From Paraburkholderia acidipaludis NBRC 101816 (lineage in GTDB: Bacteria; Pseudomonadota; Gammaproteobacteria; Burkholderiales; Burkholderiaceae), in NCBI RefSeq assembly GCF_000684975.1, contig NZ_BAXZ01000036.1:1-56048 (forward strand): a stretch of DNA of 56,048 bases, in the 5' to 3' direction. Positions within the stretch are counted from its first letter, which is position 1, and the number at the start of each line of letters is the position of its first letter. The notes beneath the pieces were generated by a model, which saw only the letters and a program-made list of their open reading frames with translations, did not search any database and was not told the origin of the DNA. This document shows positions 1-9,945 of the stretch, piece after piece. Position numbers and translations under genes: made by a program.

Positions 1-435
1 TTGCCGGGGCTGCCGGTGGTGCGCGACCTGATCTGCGACTTCACGCAGTTCTTCAACCAGTACCACTCGATCAAGCCATACCTGATCAACGACACGCCGC
101 CGCCGGAGAAGGAGCGTCTGCAGTCGCCCGAGCAGCGCGACGAACTGGACGGCCTGTACGAGTGTATTCTGTGTGCGAGCTGCTCGACGTCGTGCCCGAG
201 CTTCTGGTGGAACCCGGACAAGTTCGTGGGCCCGGCGGGCCTGCTGCAGGCATACCGCTTCATCGCGGACAGCCGTGACGAGGCCACCGGCGATCGTCTG
301 GACAACCTGGAAGATCCGTACCGCCTGTTCCGCTGCCACACGATCATGAACTGCGTCGATGTCTGCCCGAAGGGTCTGAACCCCACGAAGGCCATCGGCA
401 AGATCAAGGAACTGATGGTGCGCCGCGCCGTTTGA
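1..435 (+). CDS. sdhB: Succinate dehydrogenase iron-sulfur subunit, C-terminal part (cut by window start)
   Basis: This is the electron-transfer subunit of respiratory complex II, passing electrons from the FAD subunit to quinone. Only the last 144 codons are present. The first codon TTG is an internal leucine, not a start, because the family is about 230 residues long and the N-terminal plant-type ferredoxin domain with the [2Fe-2S] site is missing. The C-terminal cluster ligands are intact: Cys55, 58, 61 and 65 in a CxxCxxCxxxCP pattern, and Cys112, 118 and 122 ending in CPKG. These bind the [4Fe-4S] and [3Fe-4S] clusters. The gene ends 18 bases before sdhE, as expected for an sdhCDAB-sdhE-gltA operon. 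Confidence 0.97.
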   Translation: MPGLPVVRDLICDFTQFFNQYHSIKPYLINDTPPPEKERLQSPEQRDELDGLYECILCASCSTSCPSFWWNPDKFVGPAGLLQAYRFIADSRDEATGDRLDNLEDPYRLFRCHTIMNCVDVCPKGLNPTKAIGKIKELMVRRAV

Positions 436-453
436 GGCGGCGTCCTTGCTGAA

Positions 454-720
454 ATGGAATCACACCAGTCTGATCCCCACCGCCGGGCGCGCCTACGCTG
501 GCGCGCCCGGCGCGGTCTGCTCGAAAACGATCTGATTTTCGAGCGCTTTTTCGACCGCTATGAGCATGACCTCAGCGACGCCGACGTGGGCGCTCTCACG
601 CGCCTGCTCGAGCTGAGCGATAACGACCTGATGGACTTGCTGCTCGCACGCAAGGAACCAGAAGGCGACCTGGCCGACCCGGACGTGAAGCGGGTGCTGG
701 AGCTGCTTCGCAACGTCTGA
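454..720 (+). CDS. sdhE: FAD assembly factor SdhE (succinate dehydrogenase assembly factor 2)
   Basis: A protein of 88 residues that helps attach FAD covalently to SdhA in the cytoplasm. The family's RGxxE motif is visible as RRGLLEND near residues 23-30, followed by the acidic helical bundle typical of the YgfY/DUF339 fold (EHDLSDAD, LLELSDNDLMDLL). Length matches the family. It sits between sdhB and gltA, its usual place in beta-proteobacteria. The ATG at 454 has no strong Shine-Dalgarno sequence and may rely on translational coupling to sdhB 18 bases upstream. Confidence 0.93.
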   Translation: MESHQSDPHRRARLRWRARRGLLENDLIFERFFDRYEHDLSDADVGALTRLLELSDNDLMDLLLARKEPEGDLADPDVKRVLELLRNV

Positions 721-845
721 GGCGCGGCGGTGCCTGCAGTTACAGTAATTGCTGCTGTTGCCGCAGTTGCGTTAGCGGCGGCAGGCGCCGCGCCGGACGT
801 GCAAACTATCGAATCCTGTGTTTATCCTTCGATTGAGGATGTGCT

Positions 846-2147
<1,302 letters not shown>

Positions 2148-2200
2148 GCGGCACTGTTGCCCGCGGCGCGCTTCATATGGCGCGCCTGGTGGCGCATACG

Positions 2201-2242
2201 AAACACCCCGCCGGGTTCGCCCGCCGGGGTGTTTTTATTTTT
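2201..2242 (+). terminator. Intrinsic terminator of gltA
   Basis: Arms AAACACCCCG (2201-2210) and CGGGGTGTTT (2225-2234) pair perfectly. They are extended by an inner CGGG/CCCG stem around a TTCG loop, with a single C-C mismatch, and followed by TTATTTTT. It separates gltA from the convergent VOC gene, whose stop codon lies only a few bases beyond. Confidence 0.92.
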
Positions 2243-2246
2243 AACC

Positions 2247-2714
2247 TCAGACCCAGCCGTCGATCTTGAACCCGCTCGCCTGTTCCGCTTCTTCGCGCGT
2301 AACGTCGCGGATGGTTTCGCCGAAGCTCCACACGTGGCCCTCGGGGTCGCTCACCACATAAACGCGGTCGCCGTAGAACTGATCTCCGATTTCACGCACG
2401 ACGGTTGCACCCGCGGCGCGTGCGCGTTCGTAATGAGCGTCGATCCCGCTCTTCAGATGCACGTGCACCGACTGCGTGTTGTTCTTGTCTTCGAGGTCGG
2501 CGGGGCTCGTGTAGGGCATGCCGGGCCAGCCGCCGCCGATCATCACGTAGCCCTCCCCGAAGCGCATTTCCGAATGCGCGAGCTTGCCGTCGGGCGTGGT
2601 CACGACGAATTGCCGCTCGAAGCCGAAGGCCTTTTCCAGCCACTCCAGCGCGGCGAACGGGTCGCGGTAGTAGACGGCCGAGGCGAAGGTCGGCCGGGAT
2701 GACGTGGTGCTCAT
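2247..2714 (-). CDS. VOC (glyoxalase/bleomycin-resistance fold) family protein
   Basis: A 155-residue cytoplasmic protein of the vicinal oxygen chelate superfamily, closest in style to PhnB/YxeI-type single-chain members. Visible features are the N-terminal strand and helix with YYRDPFAALEWLEKAFGF, the middle segment SEMRFGEGYVMIGG, and the C-terminal half with VHVHL and DPEGHVWSFGE, where histidine and glutamate would be metal ligands. The start ATG at 2714 has GGAGG seven bases upstream. It is convergent with gltA and divergent from the sensor kinase. The substrate cannot be read from sequence; glutathione or antibiotic-binding roles are only family possibilities. Confidence 0.85.
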   Translation of the reverse strand: MSTTSSRPTFASAVYYRDPFAALEWLEKAFGFERQFVVTTPDGKLAHSEMRFGEGYVMIGGGWPGMPYTSPADLEDKNNTQSVHVHLKSGIDAHYERARAAGATVVREIGDQFYGDRVYVVSDPEGHVWSFGETIRDVTREEAEQASGFKIDGWV

Positions 2715-2808
2715 GTGAATACCTCCACGGGGAAGTCAGTGCGCCCAATCTAGCACCGTCGCGCGGGCCGCGTCTCGCCGCTGTACGGGGCGCGCGAGGG
2801 AATCCGAT

Positions 2809-4182
2809 ATGATGGAACGCTCTTTGCCGCAGTGCGGCGCGTCCGTTCTGTCCCACGAGATTCCCATGTTCTTCGCAGCGAACTCTCTGCACCGCCGGCT
2901 TAGCCTTGCACTGGGCTTGCTCGCGATCCTCGTTGGGCTGCTCGGCTCGCTCGGGACGTTTCTCGTCGTGCGCAGCCTGGCCTCGGAGTTCAACGCGAGC
3001 CTGCGCGACGCCGCCGCGCACGTGCAGACGGGCGTGCCGCATCCGGCTTCGGCAAACGACGCGCGGCGGCGATTCTCCGACGATCTCGTCGTGCAGATCT
3101 GGTCGAAAGAGGACAGCGCTGTGCCGACGCGCACGAGCAATCCCTACGTCAAGCTGCGCCGCGGGTTGGACGGCTTTTCGACGGTCGAATACAACGGCGA
3201 GGCATGGGATGTTTTCGGGCTCGCGGCCGGCGACGAATTCATTCAGGTCGCCGAATCGCGCAGCGTACGCAATCGTAACGCCGTGCGCGTGGCGTTCTGG
3301 ACCCTGCTGCCCGTGCTCGCCCTGCTGCCCTTGCTCGCGCTCACGAGCGCGATTACGGTGCGTCTTTCGCTGCGTCCGCTCGAACGCATGGGACAGCGTG
3401 CCGCCTGCGTCGATCTGCACAACCTGGCGCCGCTCGATATCGCGAAGGCGCCCGTCGAGCTGCGGCCGTTTCTCGACTCGATCAACCGCATGATCGAGCG
3501 GCTTTCGGTGCTCGTGAACGCCGAACGCAAGTTCGTTGCCGATGCCGCGCACGAGCTGCGCTCGCCCATCTCGGCTATGCAGCTGCAGATCGACAATCTG
3601 GGCCACGCGCCAGCCGATCAGTACGCCGAACGGTTTGCCGAGCTGAAGCACGGCATCGCCCGCACGGGCTCGCTCGTTTCGCAATTGCTGGGCCTCGCGC
3701 GCGCGGAGATCGGCAGCGCGCAGCGCGTGCTCGTCGAGGTGCCGCTCCAGCAGGTTGTGAGCGACGTGATGGCGGATCTGCTGCCGTTCGCGTATGCGCG
3801 CGGCGTGGACCTGGGCGTGGAGCGCCTCGACGACGCCAGCGTACGCGCGACCGAGGCCGACATGCGCGTGCTCGTGCGCAACCTCGTGGACAACGCGATC
3901 CGCTACGGCGGCGAGGGCGCGCAGGTCGACGTGTCGGTGCGGCGCGAGGCGCAGAGGATCGTGATCGAAGTGCGCGACAGTGGCCCGGGCATTGCCGAAG
4001 CGGACTTGCCGCGCATATTCGACCGCTTCTTCCGCGCGGGTGCGAACGACGTGGAGGGCAGCGGACTGGGTCTCGCGATCGTCCAGGCCGTGGCCCAAAG
4101 CTATCGCGGAAGCGTCACGCTGGCCAACCGCGCCGACGGGCAGTCGGGCATCGTCGCGCGCGTCGAACTCTCGCGCCAGTGA
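2809..4182 (+). CDS. Sensor histidine kinase (two-component, QseC/TctE-like)
   Basis: A membrane sensor kinase that would phosphorylate the response regulator encoded next. It has two transmembrane segments (about residues 30-52 and 163-185) flanking a periplasmic domain of roughly 110 residues, then a HAMP-like linker, a HisKA helix pair with the H-box AAHELRSP (His248), and a complete ATP-binding domain: N-box NLVDNAIRYGG, G1 DSGPGIAE, F-box RIFDRFFRA and G2 GSGLGLAI. The start at 2809 has GAGGG eight bases upstream; an alternative ATG at 2866 has a weaker site. Kinase precedes regulator. The signal is unknown; the family often senses metals, cationic peptides or tricarboxylates. Confidence 0.93.
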   Translation: MMERSLPQCGASVLSHEIPMFFAANSLHRRLSLALGLLAILVGLLGSLGTFLVVRSLASEFNASLRDAAAHVQTGVPHPASANDARRRFSDDLVVQIWSKEDSAVPTRTSNPYVKLRRGLDGFSTVEYNGEAWDVFGLAAGDEFIQVAESRSVRNRNAVRVAFWTLLPVLALLPLLALTSAITVRLSLRPLERMGQRAACVDLHNLAPLDIAKAPVELRPFLDSINRMIERLSVLVNAERKFVADAAHELRSPISAMQLQIDNLGHAPADQYAERFAELKHGIARTGSLVSQLLGLARAEIGSAQRVLVEVPLQQVVSDVMADLLPFAYARGVDLGVERLDDASVRATEADMRVLVRNLVDNAIRYGGEGAQVDVSVRREAQRIVIEVRDSGPGIAEADLPRIFDRFFRAGANDVEGSGLGLAIVQAVAQSYRGSVTLANRADGQSGIVARVELSRQ

Positions 4183-4217
4183 CGCGCTCGAATGCAGGAG
4201 AGAGAGAGGACATTACG

Positions 4218-4874
4218 ATGCGGATTCTGCTGATCGAAGACGATCTGCTGATCGGGCCCGCGCTGCTGCGCGCGCTGAAGGACGCGTCGTACAGCGTCGA
4301 CTGGGTGCGCACCGGCGAGAGCGGCCGCACGGCGATACGCGACGGTTCGTACACCGCGATCCTGCTCGACCTCGGGCTTTCGGACATGAGCGGCCTTGAC
4401 GTGCTGCGGGGCCTGCGCGCCTCGAACGACGCGACGCCCGTGATCATCATCACCGCACAGGACGGCGTCGATACGCGCGTGGAAGGTCTCGACCTCGGTG
4501 CCGACGACTACCTCGTGAAGCCCTTCGAGAGCAAGGAACTGCTTGCGCGCATTCGCGCCGTGGTGCGGCGCAAGTCGGGCTTTGCCTCCGCGGCGATGGG
4601 CAGCGGGCGCGTGACGCTCGACATCAACGCGCGCCGGCTCACATTCGACGGGCAATCGGATGACCTTTCCGCGCGCGAATATGCCCTGATGCTGGCGCTG
4701 CTCGAGCGGCCCGGCGCGATTCTTTCGCGGCAGCAGCTCGAAGAGCGGCTCTATGGCTGGGGCGAGGAAGTGGAAAGCAATGCCGTCGATGCCGTGATTT
4801 ACAGCGTGCGGCGCAAGTTCGGCCACGCCGTGATCCGCAACGTACGCGGACTGGGCTGGGCCGTGTGCGTTTGA
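4218..4874 (+). CDS. OmpR-family response regulator (QseB/PmrA/TctD-like)
   Basis: A 218-residue DNA-binding regulator paired with the kinase upstream. The receiver domain shows the acidic pair Asp8-Asp9, the phospho-acceptor Asp51 in LLDLGLSD, Thr79 in IIITAQ and Lys101 in DDYLVKPFE. The C-terminal winged helix ends with the expected recognition region (NAVDAVIYSVRRKFG) and wing (IRNVRGLGWAV). I chose ATG 4218 because it follows a purine-rich AGGAGAGAGAGAGGA site and begins directly with MRILLIEDD; a longer frame from 4179 adds 13 unconserved residues. Targets are not evident, but the neighbouring mipA and terB-like genes are candidates. Confidence 0.95.
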   Translation: MRILLIEDDLLIGPALLRALKDASYSVDWVRTGESGRTAIRDGSYTAILLDLGLSDMSGLDVLRGLRASNDATPVIIITAQDGVDTRVEGLDLGADDYLVKPFESKELLARIRAVVRRKSGFASAAMGSGRVTLDINARRLTFDGQSDDLSAREYALMLALLERPGAILSRQQLEERLYGWGEEVESNAVDAVIYSVRRKFGHAVIRNVRGLGWAVCV

Positions 4875-4943
4875 CGCAAGCGCGCACGCTTGCATCTACG
4901 CACACAGGCGCGGCGAGCGCGAGGCTCGCCGCGCCCCCCGGCC

Positions 4944-5354
4944 TTATGAGGCGAGCACGCGCTGTCGCGGATGCGTCTGCCACGCTTTGGAGAGCGAAGC
5001 AAGCAGCGCCGTTTCCGTATCGGCGACATGGCGGTCGGCATAGATCGCCACGTAGCAGAGGTTCAGCACTTCCGCGCGCAATTCCGGGTTTTCCAGCTCG
5101 CGCATCACTTGCTGCATGACGTCGGAGTCCACCTTGCACGCGTCGCTCCAGTTCAGATGCGAGCTCGTCAGCAGATCCTCGCACAGGGCCTGCAGGATCG
5201 CGCCGAATTCTCCGGGCGCGAGCCCCAGGCGCTCGGCGATGCGCGCGCGATGGAGTGCGGTGAGCTCGTCGCTGCTCAGGTGGCCGTCCGCGAGCAGCGC
5301 GATGGCGACGATCCGGCCGGCGGCCTGGGGGCTGTTGCAGGAGTAGGTACGCAT
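4944..5354 (-). CDS. TerB-like (tellurite-resistance/helical) protein
   Basis: A 136-residue, all-helical cytoplasmic protein with the TerB-type opening, VAIALLADGHLSSDELTAL, in which acidic residues fall on a helix-loop-helix, and a second matching motif, LCYVAIYADRHVADTETALL. The start at 5354 (MRTYSCNSP) follows AGGACACCTGATC; a longer frame from 5393 lacks support. TerB domains occur with TerC in stress and tellurite-resistance systems, and here a broken terC lies just upstream on the same strand. Function in this organism is unknown. Confidence 0.75.
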   Translation of the reverse strand: MRTYSCNSPQAAGRIVAIALLADGHLSSDELTALHRARIAERLGLAPGEFGAILQALCEDLLTSSHLNWSDACKVDSDVMQQVMRELENPELRAEVLNLCYVAIYADRHVADTETALLASLSKAWQTHPRQRVLAS

Positions 5355-5390
5355 GATCAGGTGTCCTCGTAACGTTTGAACAGGGCAGAT

Positions 5391-5426
5391 CATCGAGGGA
5401 GGCGCCCGAGGGGCGCTGCCTCGATG
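5391..5426. repeat. 36-base perfect-armed inverted repeat between terB-like gene and terC remnant
   Basis: Outer arms CATCGAGG and CCTCGATG enclose inner arms GCGCCC and GGGCGC around a three-base loop. No T-run follows on either strand, so it is not a standard intrinsic terminator. It lies where the degenerate 3' flank of the terC remnant meets the terB-like gene and could be a scar or a regulatory hairpin. Confidence 0.6.
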
Positions 5427-5559
5427 AAAACCATCCTACGGGCGCAGAATGAGCGAAAAATGAGGAAGTGCGAGACGCGGCCGGAACTGGCCTGGCCGCG
5501 CGAGTGGGAAGGTGCCCGGAGGGCGCTCAGGAGACGCGCGGGCCGATGGCAGGGCGCGT

Positions 5560-5932
<373 letters not shown>

Positions 5933-6829
5933 CTAGAACTGATAGTTAATCGAAATATCGCACACGCCATTGGTTTTCGACTGCACGACCGGACTATCCG
6001 CGGCGCTGCCCAGCAGGCGCCGGAGCGCGCCGTCGGCGCTCAGGAACCAGTGCTTGTTCACGAAGTAGACCATCGTGATGCCGAAGCCGGCCGACTTGAG
6101 ACCCGCGCCCGCGCTGTATGGCCGGTAACCGGAGTCGACAGCCTGTTGCGGCGTGACGCCGAACCAGCTTTGCATATAGGTGGCGTCGGCCACGGTGACG
6201 GAGGGGCCCGCAAACCAGTAGAACCTGTCGTTGCTTCCCGGTAGCGGCATATAGGCCCCGAAGTCGCCGCTCCAGCCGTTCGAGCCGCCGAGGCTGCGCG
6301 TAAAGGCGGCTCGCAGCACGAGGGGAAAGTCCTTCGATATCACGTATTCGCCCGCGATCTTCATCTCCGGGGCCGGATTGATGTTGCCTAGCCCGTTCAA
6401 CTCCGGCGGATCGTCGTGCGCGCGCCGCCCGAGGTCGTACACGGCGGCAACGCTTACCCGCCAGTTCGGACCTTGCAGGACGTTCACGCCGATACCCTCG
6501 CCGGTGGAAGCGAACAGCAGGTCCTTGTAGCGGATGTCGATGCTGGGCCCGGCCAGCATGCGATAACGGTCGGAGCCGTCGTAGCGGGGTTCGAAGGTCG
6601 AACCTACGCCGAGCCGCACTTGCCAGTCGGGTTGCTGCGTCTCGAACATTTTTTCCAGCGGGATGCCGGCCGAATATTGCCATTCGCCGAGCGGCGAGGG
6701 CGTCTGCGCCTGTGCGTGCGAAGCGGCCCAAAAAGCGCAGGCGGCGCCGGCGACGCGCAGCAGCAGCGTGCCGCGCGTTTTCTTGTACCAGGTGTGTATG
6801 TTTCGCGCAACACGGGTTGCCAGTGTCAT
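5933..6829 (-). CDS. mipA: MipA/OmpV-family outer-membrane protein
   Basis: A predicted outer-membrane beta-barrel of the MltA-interacting protein family. The N-terminus is a signal peptide (positive start, hydrophobic LLLRVAGAACAFWAA, cleavage near SHAQA-QT). The body shows alternating amphipathic strands, the family region VGSTFEPRYDGSDRYR, and it ends in the classical barrel signature SINYQF with C-terminal Phe. I chose ATG 6829 because GGAGG lies six bases upstream; 6847 is an alternative ATG without a site. Its stop codon is immediately followed by the terC remnant. Family members have been linked to peptidoglycan hydrolase complexes and to porin-like permeability; which applies here is unknown. 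Confidence 0.88.
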   Translation of the reverse strand: MTLATRVARNIHTWYKKTRGTLLLRVAGAACAFWAASHAQAQTPSPLGEWQYSAGIPLEKMFETQQPDWQVRLGVGSTFEPRYDGSDRYRMLAGPSIDIRYKDLLFASTGEGIGVNVLQGPNWRVSVAAVYDLGRRAHDDPPELNGLGNINPAPEMKIAGEYVISKDFPLVLRAAFTRSLGGSNGWSGDFGAYMPLPGSNDRFYWFAGPSVTVADATYMQSWFGVTPQQAVDSGYRPYSAGAGLKSAGFGITMVYFVNKHWFLSADGALRRLLGSAADSPVVQSKTNGVCDISINYQF

Positions 6830-7785
6830 GACGCCTCCAGCGCACATGGGGGGACTGCGATATGCCCGATAGCTTTCGGGCGCTTGAGCAAGCGATGTAC
6901 CCGAAGGGGTGGGGCAGGCGTAGCGCGCAGGCTTTGCTGGACCTGGAGGCAGGTCGTTCAGGTGCGGGGTGAGCTAGACCATTTCAGCCGCAATGAGTGG
7001 TCGCCAATATGGTTGTATTAGCAACGATAAAGGGCGGTTCGCGAACAGAAGAAGCAGAAAAGCACCATGCGGGACGGGGTAACACCGGGATTCTCCGCTG
7101 CCATCCGGAATCCTCTGCTTTCTGCGAAATCAGGATGCCAAACAAAAAATCCGGGCGGTCAAACAAGGGGGATCACTATGGCCCGGCAGCGTGCTGGTTG
7201 AACGGAAGAGAGGGGAATTTAAACCTTTCAAATCGAAAGATTAAAATTCAGTAGTTACAGAGAAGAGAAAGCGATTTACGGCCGGGTTTGTTATTTATTT
7301 GTAATTTTATTCGCCAGACATCGCCAATGCTTATTTTGCGGGCGCCTGGAACCCCCTCTGGGAGGGGATGGCGTGAATTTAGAGCCATTCTTCTAAACAC
7401 CGTATTCTCCCATCAAAAAAAGTTTGCTCATTCTGTTTTTGTCTTGCTATCTTTCCGAACGCTGAAACGAAACTGAAACACGCCTATGTTGCGCATTATC
7501 GCTGGCGGTATTTCACGGACGATATAAGAGGGCCGTCGGGAAAATTCTCGTAAACCCGGGCATTAGGGTTAGTACTACTTATCATATGTCTGGCAAGGAT
7601 GGCCTGCAGCTTGCATTCGGGCTCCGGCGAGACAGAGAGATTTGCCGCTGCAGTCGTCCGCATGCGTTTCGTAGTCCGATTGAAAGTGTGGCCTGACATT
7701 CCTGAAGTTCGACTGTCAGACCTCGAAACTGGTTCGCTGCGGTCAAGAAAAGGGGCGCCCGGCGCCCGAGGGAGCGAAGGTGGTG
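6830..7785. other. AT-rich gene-free region upstream of tonB
   Basis: About 950 bases with no convincing gene. From about 6990 to 7590 base composition drops sharply to AT-rich sequence (for example 7215-7320), unlike everything around it. Short open frames here (such as 6997-7254 and 7065-7199) lack ribosome sites or recognisable protein features. A good Shine-Dalgarno (AAGGGGG) before an ATG at 7177 leads only to a seven-codon frame. The right part must hold the promoter of the tonB cluster, but I could not fix it and saw no clear Fur box. Confidence 0.6.
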
Positions 7786-8484
7786 ATGAAAGTGCAAGTG
7801 GATGTTCCAGCCGGGTCCGGTCGGCCGGGCGTGCCTGGCCGTCCGCGCGAATACGGACGCAAGCAGCAGAATCCCGCGCGCCGCTATGGCGGCATCGCGG
7901 CAGTTATCGCCCTGCATGTGGTGCTCATCTATGCGCTGGTCAATGGGCTTGCCAACAAGGTCGTGCAGGTCATCCAGCATCCCATCGAAACGAAGATCAT
8001 CGAGCCGGTGAAGCCGCCGCCTCCGCCGCCGCTGCCCGTCGTGCAGCTGCCGCCGCCGAAGTTCGCGCCTCCGCCGCCGCCGTTCGTGCCGCCGCCCGAA
8101 GTGCCGGTGCAGGCGCCGCCGCAGCCGACCATCACGCACCAGGCCGCGCCCGTCGTCAGCGCGCCGGTAACCGCGCCGCCGGCGCCGCCCGCACCGGTTG
8201 CCAAGCCGGTGAGCCACGAAGTGGGCGTGGTGTGCCCGAATTCGGACGAGATCCGCGGTTCGATCGCCTACCCGAAGGAAGCACAGGAAAACAACGTGAC
8301 GGGCGACGTCCTGATCGAATTCGTCGTGGACCCGCAAGGCCATATCACGAACGAGCGCGTGGCCAAGTCGTCGGAGGACAGCAGCCTCGACGGCGCGGCG
8401 TTCAACGCGGTGAAGAAGTTCAATTGCATTTCGCAGGGGCAGCCGGTGCGTGTGCAGGTTCCGTTCTCGTTCACGCTGAACTGA
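7786..8484 (+). CDS. tonB: TonB energy-transducing protein
   Basis: Links the proton-driven ExbB-ExbD motor in the inner membrane to outer-membrane receptors. It has an N-terminal membrane anchor (about residues 33-52, GIAAVIALHVVLIYALVNG), a proline-rich periplasmic spacer with repeated PPPPP and PPPE/PPP units (about 75-140), and a C-terminal TonB domain containing the conserved YP of SIAYPKEAQ and ending VPFSFTLN. Two cysteines (in VVCPNS and KFNCIS) could form a periplasmic disulfide. Start may be ATG 7786 or in-frame GTG 7780, since GGAG at 7771 suits either. It is first in a cluster with exbB and two exbD genes. Confidence 0.95.
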   Translation: MKVQVDVPAGSGRPGVPGRPREYGRKQQNPARRYGGIAAVIALHVVLIYALVNGLANKVVQVIQHPIETKIIEPVKPPPPPPLPVVQLPPPKFAPPPPPFVPPPEVPVQAPPQPTITHQAAPVVSAPVTAPPAPPAPVAKPVSHEVGVVCPNSDEIRGSIAYPKEAQENNVTGDVLIEFVVDPQGHITNERVAKSSEDSSLDGAAFNAVKKFNCISQGQPVRVQVPFSFTLN

Positions 8485-8559
8485 TCGAGCGCGCAATCCG
8501 CACCGGATGGATGTCATTACTCACGTTTTAGTAGTTCTAACGGATGAACTGGAGCAGGC

Positions 8560-9486
8560 ATGAAGAAGCGTTCCTACGCCGCACTGGCGGCCAGCATGTA
8601 TATCACCGTAGCCACGGTCGGTACTTTTGTCGCACCGCATGCCTACGCGCAGGCTAGCGACGCCGCCGCCGCGTCGGCGCCTGCCACGGCTGCCAGCGCG
8701 GACACGAGCGCGGCCGCACCGGCGCCCACCGCGTCGGCCGCACCCGCCGACCAGGCCGTGCCGCCGCCCGCTCCGGCGACCTCGGAGACGGTCACGAACC
8801 CCTACGGCCTCGGCGCCCTCTGGAAGAACGGCGACTTCGTCGCGCGCTTCGTGCTGATCCTGCTCGTCATCATGTCGATGGGCAGCTGGTACATCATGAT
8901 CACCAAGTTCTTCGAGCAGTTCCGTGCGAACCGCCGCGCGAAGATTGCCGACGAACAGATCTGGAGCGCCCCGTCGCTCGCCGAAGGCGTGAAGCAGCTC
9001 GAAGAGTCGTCGCCGTTCCGCTTCATCGCCGAAACCGCGATCGATGCCGGCGCGCACCACGACGAAGCCCTGCTCGAAACCGTGGACCGCAATACGTGGA
9101 TCGACGTGTCGGTCGAGCGCTCGATCACCAGCGTCTCGAACCGCCTGCAGGACGGCCTCGCCTTCCTCGGCACGGTCGGCTCGACGGCGCCGTTCGTCGG
9201 CCTGTTCGGCACGGTCTGGGGCATCTATCACGCGCTGACCGCCATCGGTATCGCAGGCCAGGCGTCGATCGACAAGGTCGCGGGCCCGGTGGGTGAAGCG
9301 CTCATCATGACAGCCATCGGTCTCGCGGTCGCCGTGCCGGCCGTGCTGGGCTACAACTTCCTCGTGCGCCGTAACAAGGCTGTGATGGAGCGCGTGCGTG
9401 CCTTCGGCGCGCAGCTTCACGCCGTGGTGCTGGCCGGTGGCAAGCGTGCTCGCGGTGCGGCTCGCACCACGGCGATGGCCGACTGA
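8560..9486 (+). CDS. exbB: ExbB/TolQ/MotA-family proton channel subunit
   Basis: A 308-residue inner-membrane subunit of the TonB motor. An N-terminal signal-like segment is followed by an Ala/Pro-rich stretch (residues about 30-80). Then come the first membrane helix (FVLILLVIMSMGSWYIMITKFF), a cytoplasmic domain, and the paired helices of the channel (AFLGTVGSTAPFVGLFGTVWG and ALIMTAIGLAVAVPAVLGYNF), which contain the conserved Thr and Gly positions of the family. The start ATG has GGAG five bases upstream. The gene lies 75 bases after tonB and 14 bases before exbD, so it is part of one transcription unit. Confidence 0.96.
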   Translation: MKKRSYAALAASMYITVATVGTFVAPHAYAQASDAAAASAPATAASADTSAAAPAPTASAAPADQAVPPPAPATSETVTNPYGLGALWKNGDFVARFVLILLVIMSMGSWYIMITKFFEQFRANRRAKIADEQIWSAPSLAEGVKQLEESSPFRFIAETAIDAGAHHDEALLETVDRNTWIDVSVERSITSVSNRLQDGLAFLGTVGSTAPFVGLFGTVWGIYHALTAIGIAGQASIDKVAGPVGEALIMTAIGLAVAVPAVLGYNFLVRRNKAVMERVRAFGAQLHAVVLAGGKRARGAARTTAMAD

Positions 9487-9500
9487 GCAAGGGGCACACC

Positions 9501-9926
9501 ATGGCCATGAGCGTTGGAGGCGACGGCGACGAGGACGAGGTCATCTCGACCATCAACACCACGCCGCTCGTCGATGTGATGCTGGTGTTGCTGATCATCT
9601 TCCTGATCACGATTCCGGTGGTGACGCATACGGTGAAGCTCGAATTGCCCAAGCAGACGGTGACACCGCTGCAGACGCAGCCGAAGAGCATCGAGATCGC
9701 GGTGAACCGCGACGGCGACTTCTTCTGGTACGAGCAGCACGTCGATGGGCCCACGCTGCTGGCGCGACTGAAAGCGGCGTCCGTCCAGACGCCGCAGCCG
9801 GAAGTGCACATCCGCGGCGACCAGAACACGCGCTACGAGTTCATCGGCCGCGTGATCACGTCGTGCGAGCGCGCGGGTATCGCGAAGGTGTCATTCATTA
9901 CGGAGCCGCCGGCGCGCGGCGGCTAA
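9501..9926 (+). CDS. exbD: ExbD/TolR-family protein, first copy
   Basis: A 141-residue inner-membrane partner of ExbB with a single helix after a short cytoplasmic N-terminus. The proton-carrying aspartate lies in INTTPLVDVMLVLLIIF, followed by a periplasmic domain of about 90 residues. AAGGGG precedes the ATG. It is followed 19 bases later by a second exbD of nearly the same length and layout. Paired exbD genes after exbB are known from Xanthomonas-type TonB clusters, where the second copy is specialised. Confidence 0.95.
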   Translation: MAMSVGGDGDEDEVISTINTTPLVDVMLVLLIIFLITIPVVTHTVKLELPKQTVTPLQTQPKSIEIAVNRDGDFFWYEQHVDGPTLLARLKAASVQTPQPEVHIRGDQNTRYEFIGRVITSCERAGIAKVSFITEPPARGG

Positions 9927-9945
9927 GGGTAAAGAGAGGGCGGTT

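Noticed and set aside
1..3. TTG at the first base as a start codon
   Set aside because: The protein lacks the first half of SdhB and TTG is leucine in the family's conserved stretch; the gene is cut by the window edge.
2392..4098. 568-codon antisense frame across the VOC gene and sensor kinase
   Set aside because: Shadow of two well-supported genes, Arg/His-rich composition, no motif.
6997..7254. 85-codon open frame in the AT-rich gap
   Set aside because: No ribosome site, mixed composition, no recognisable feature, and adjacent frames are equally open.
7480..7780. Fur box or other iron-control site upstream of tonB
   Set aside because: I found no GATAATGATAATCATTATC-like match; ATTATC and TATCAT fragments are too short.
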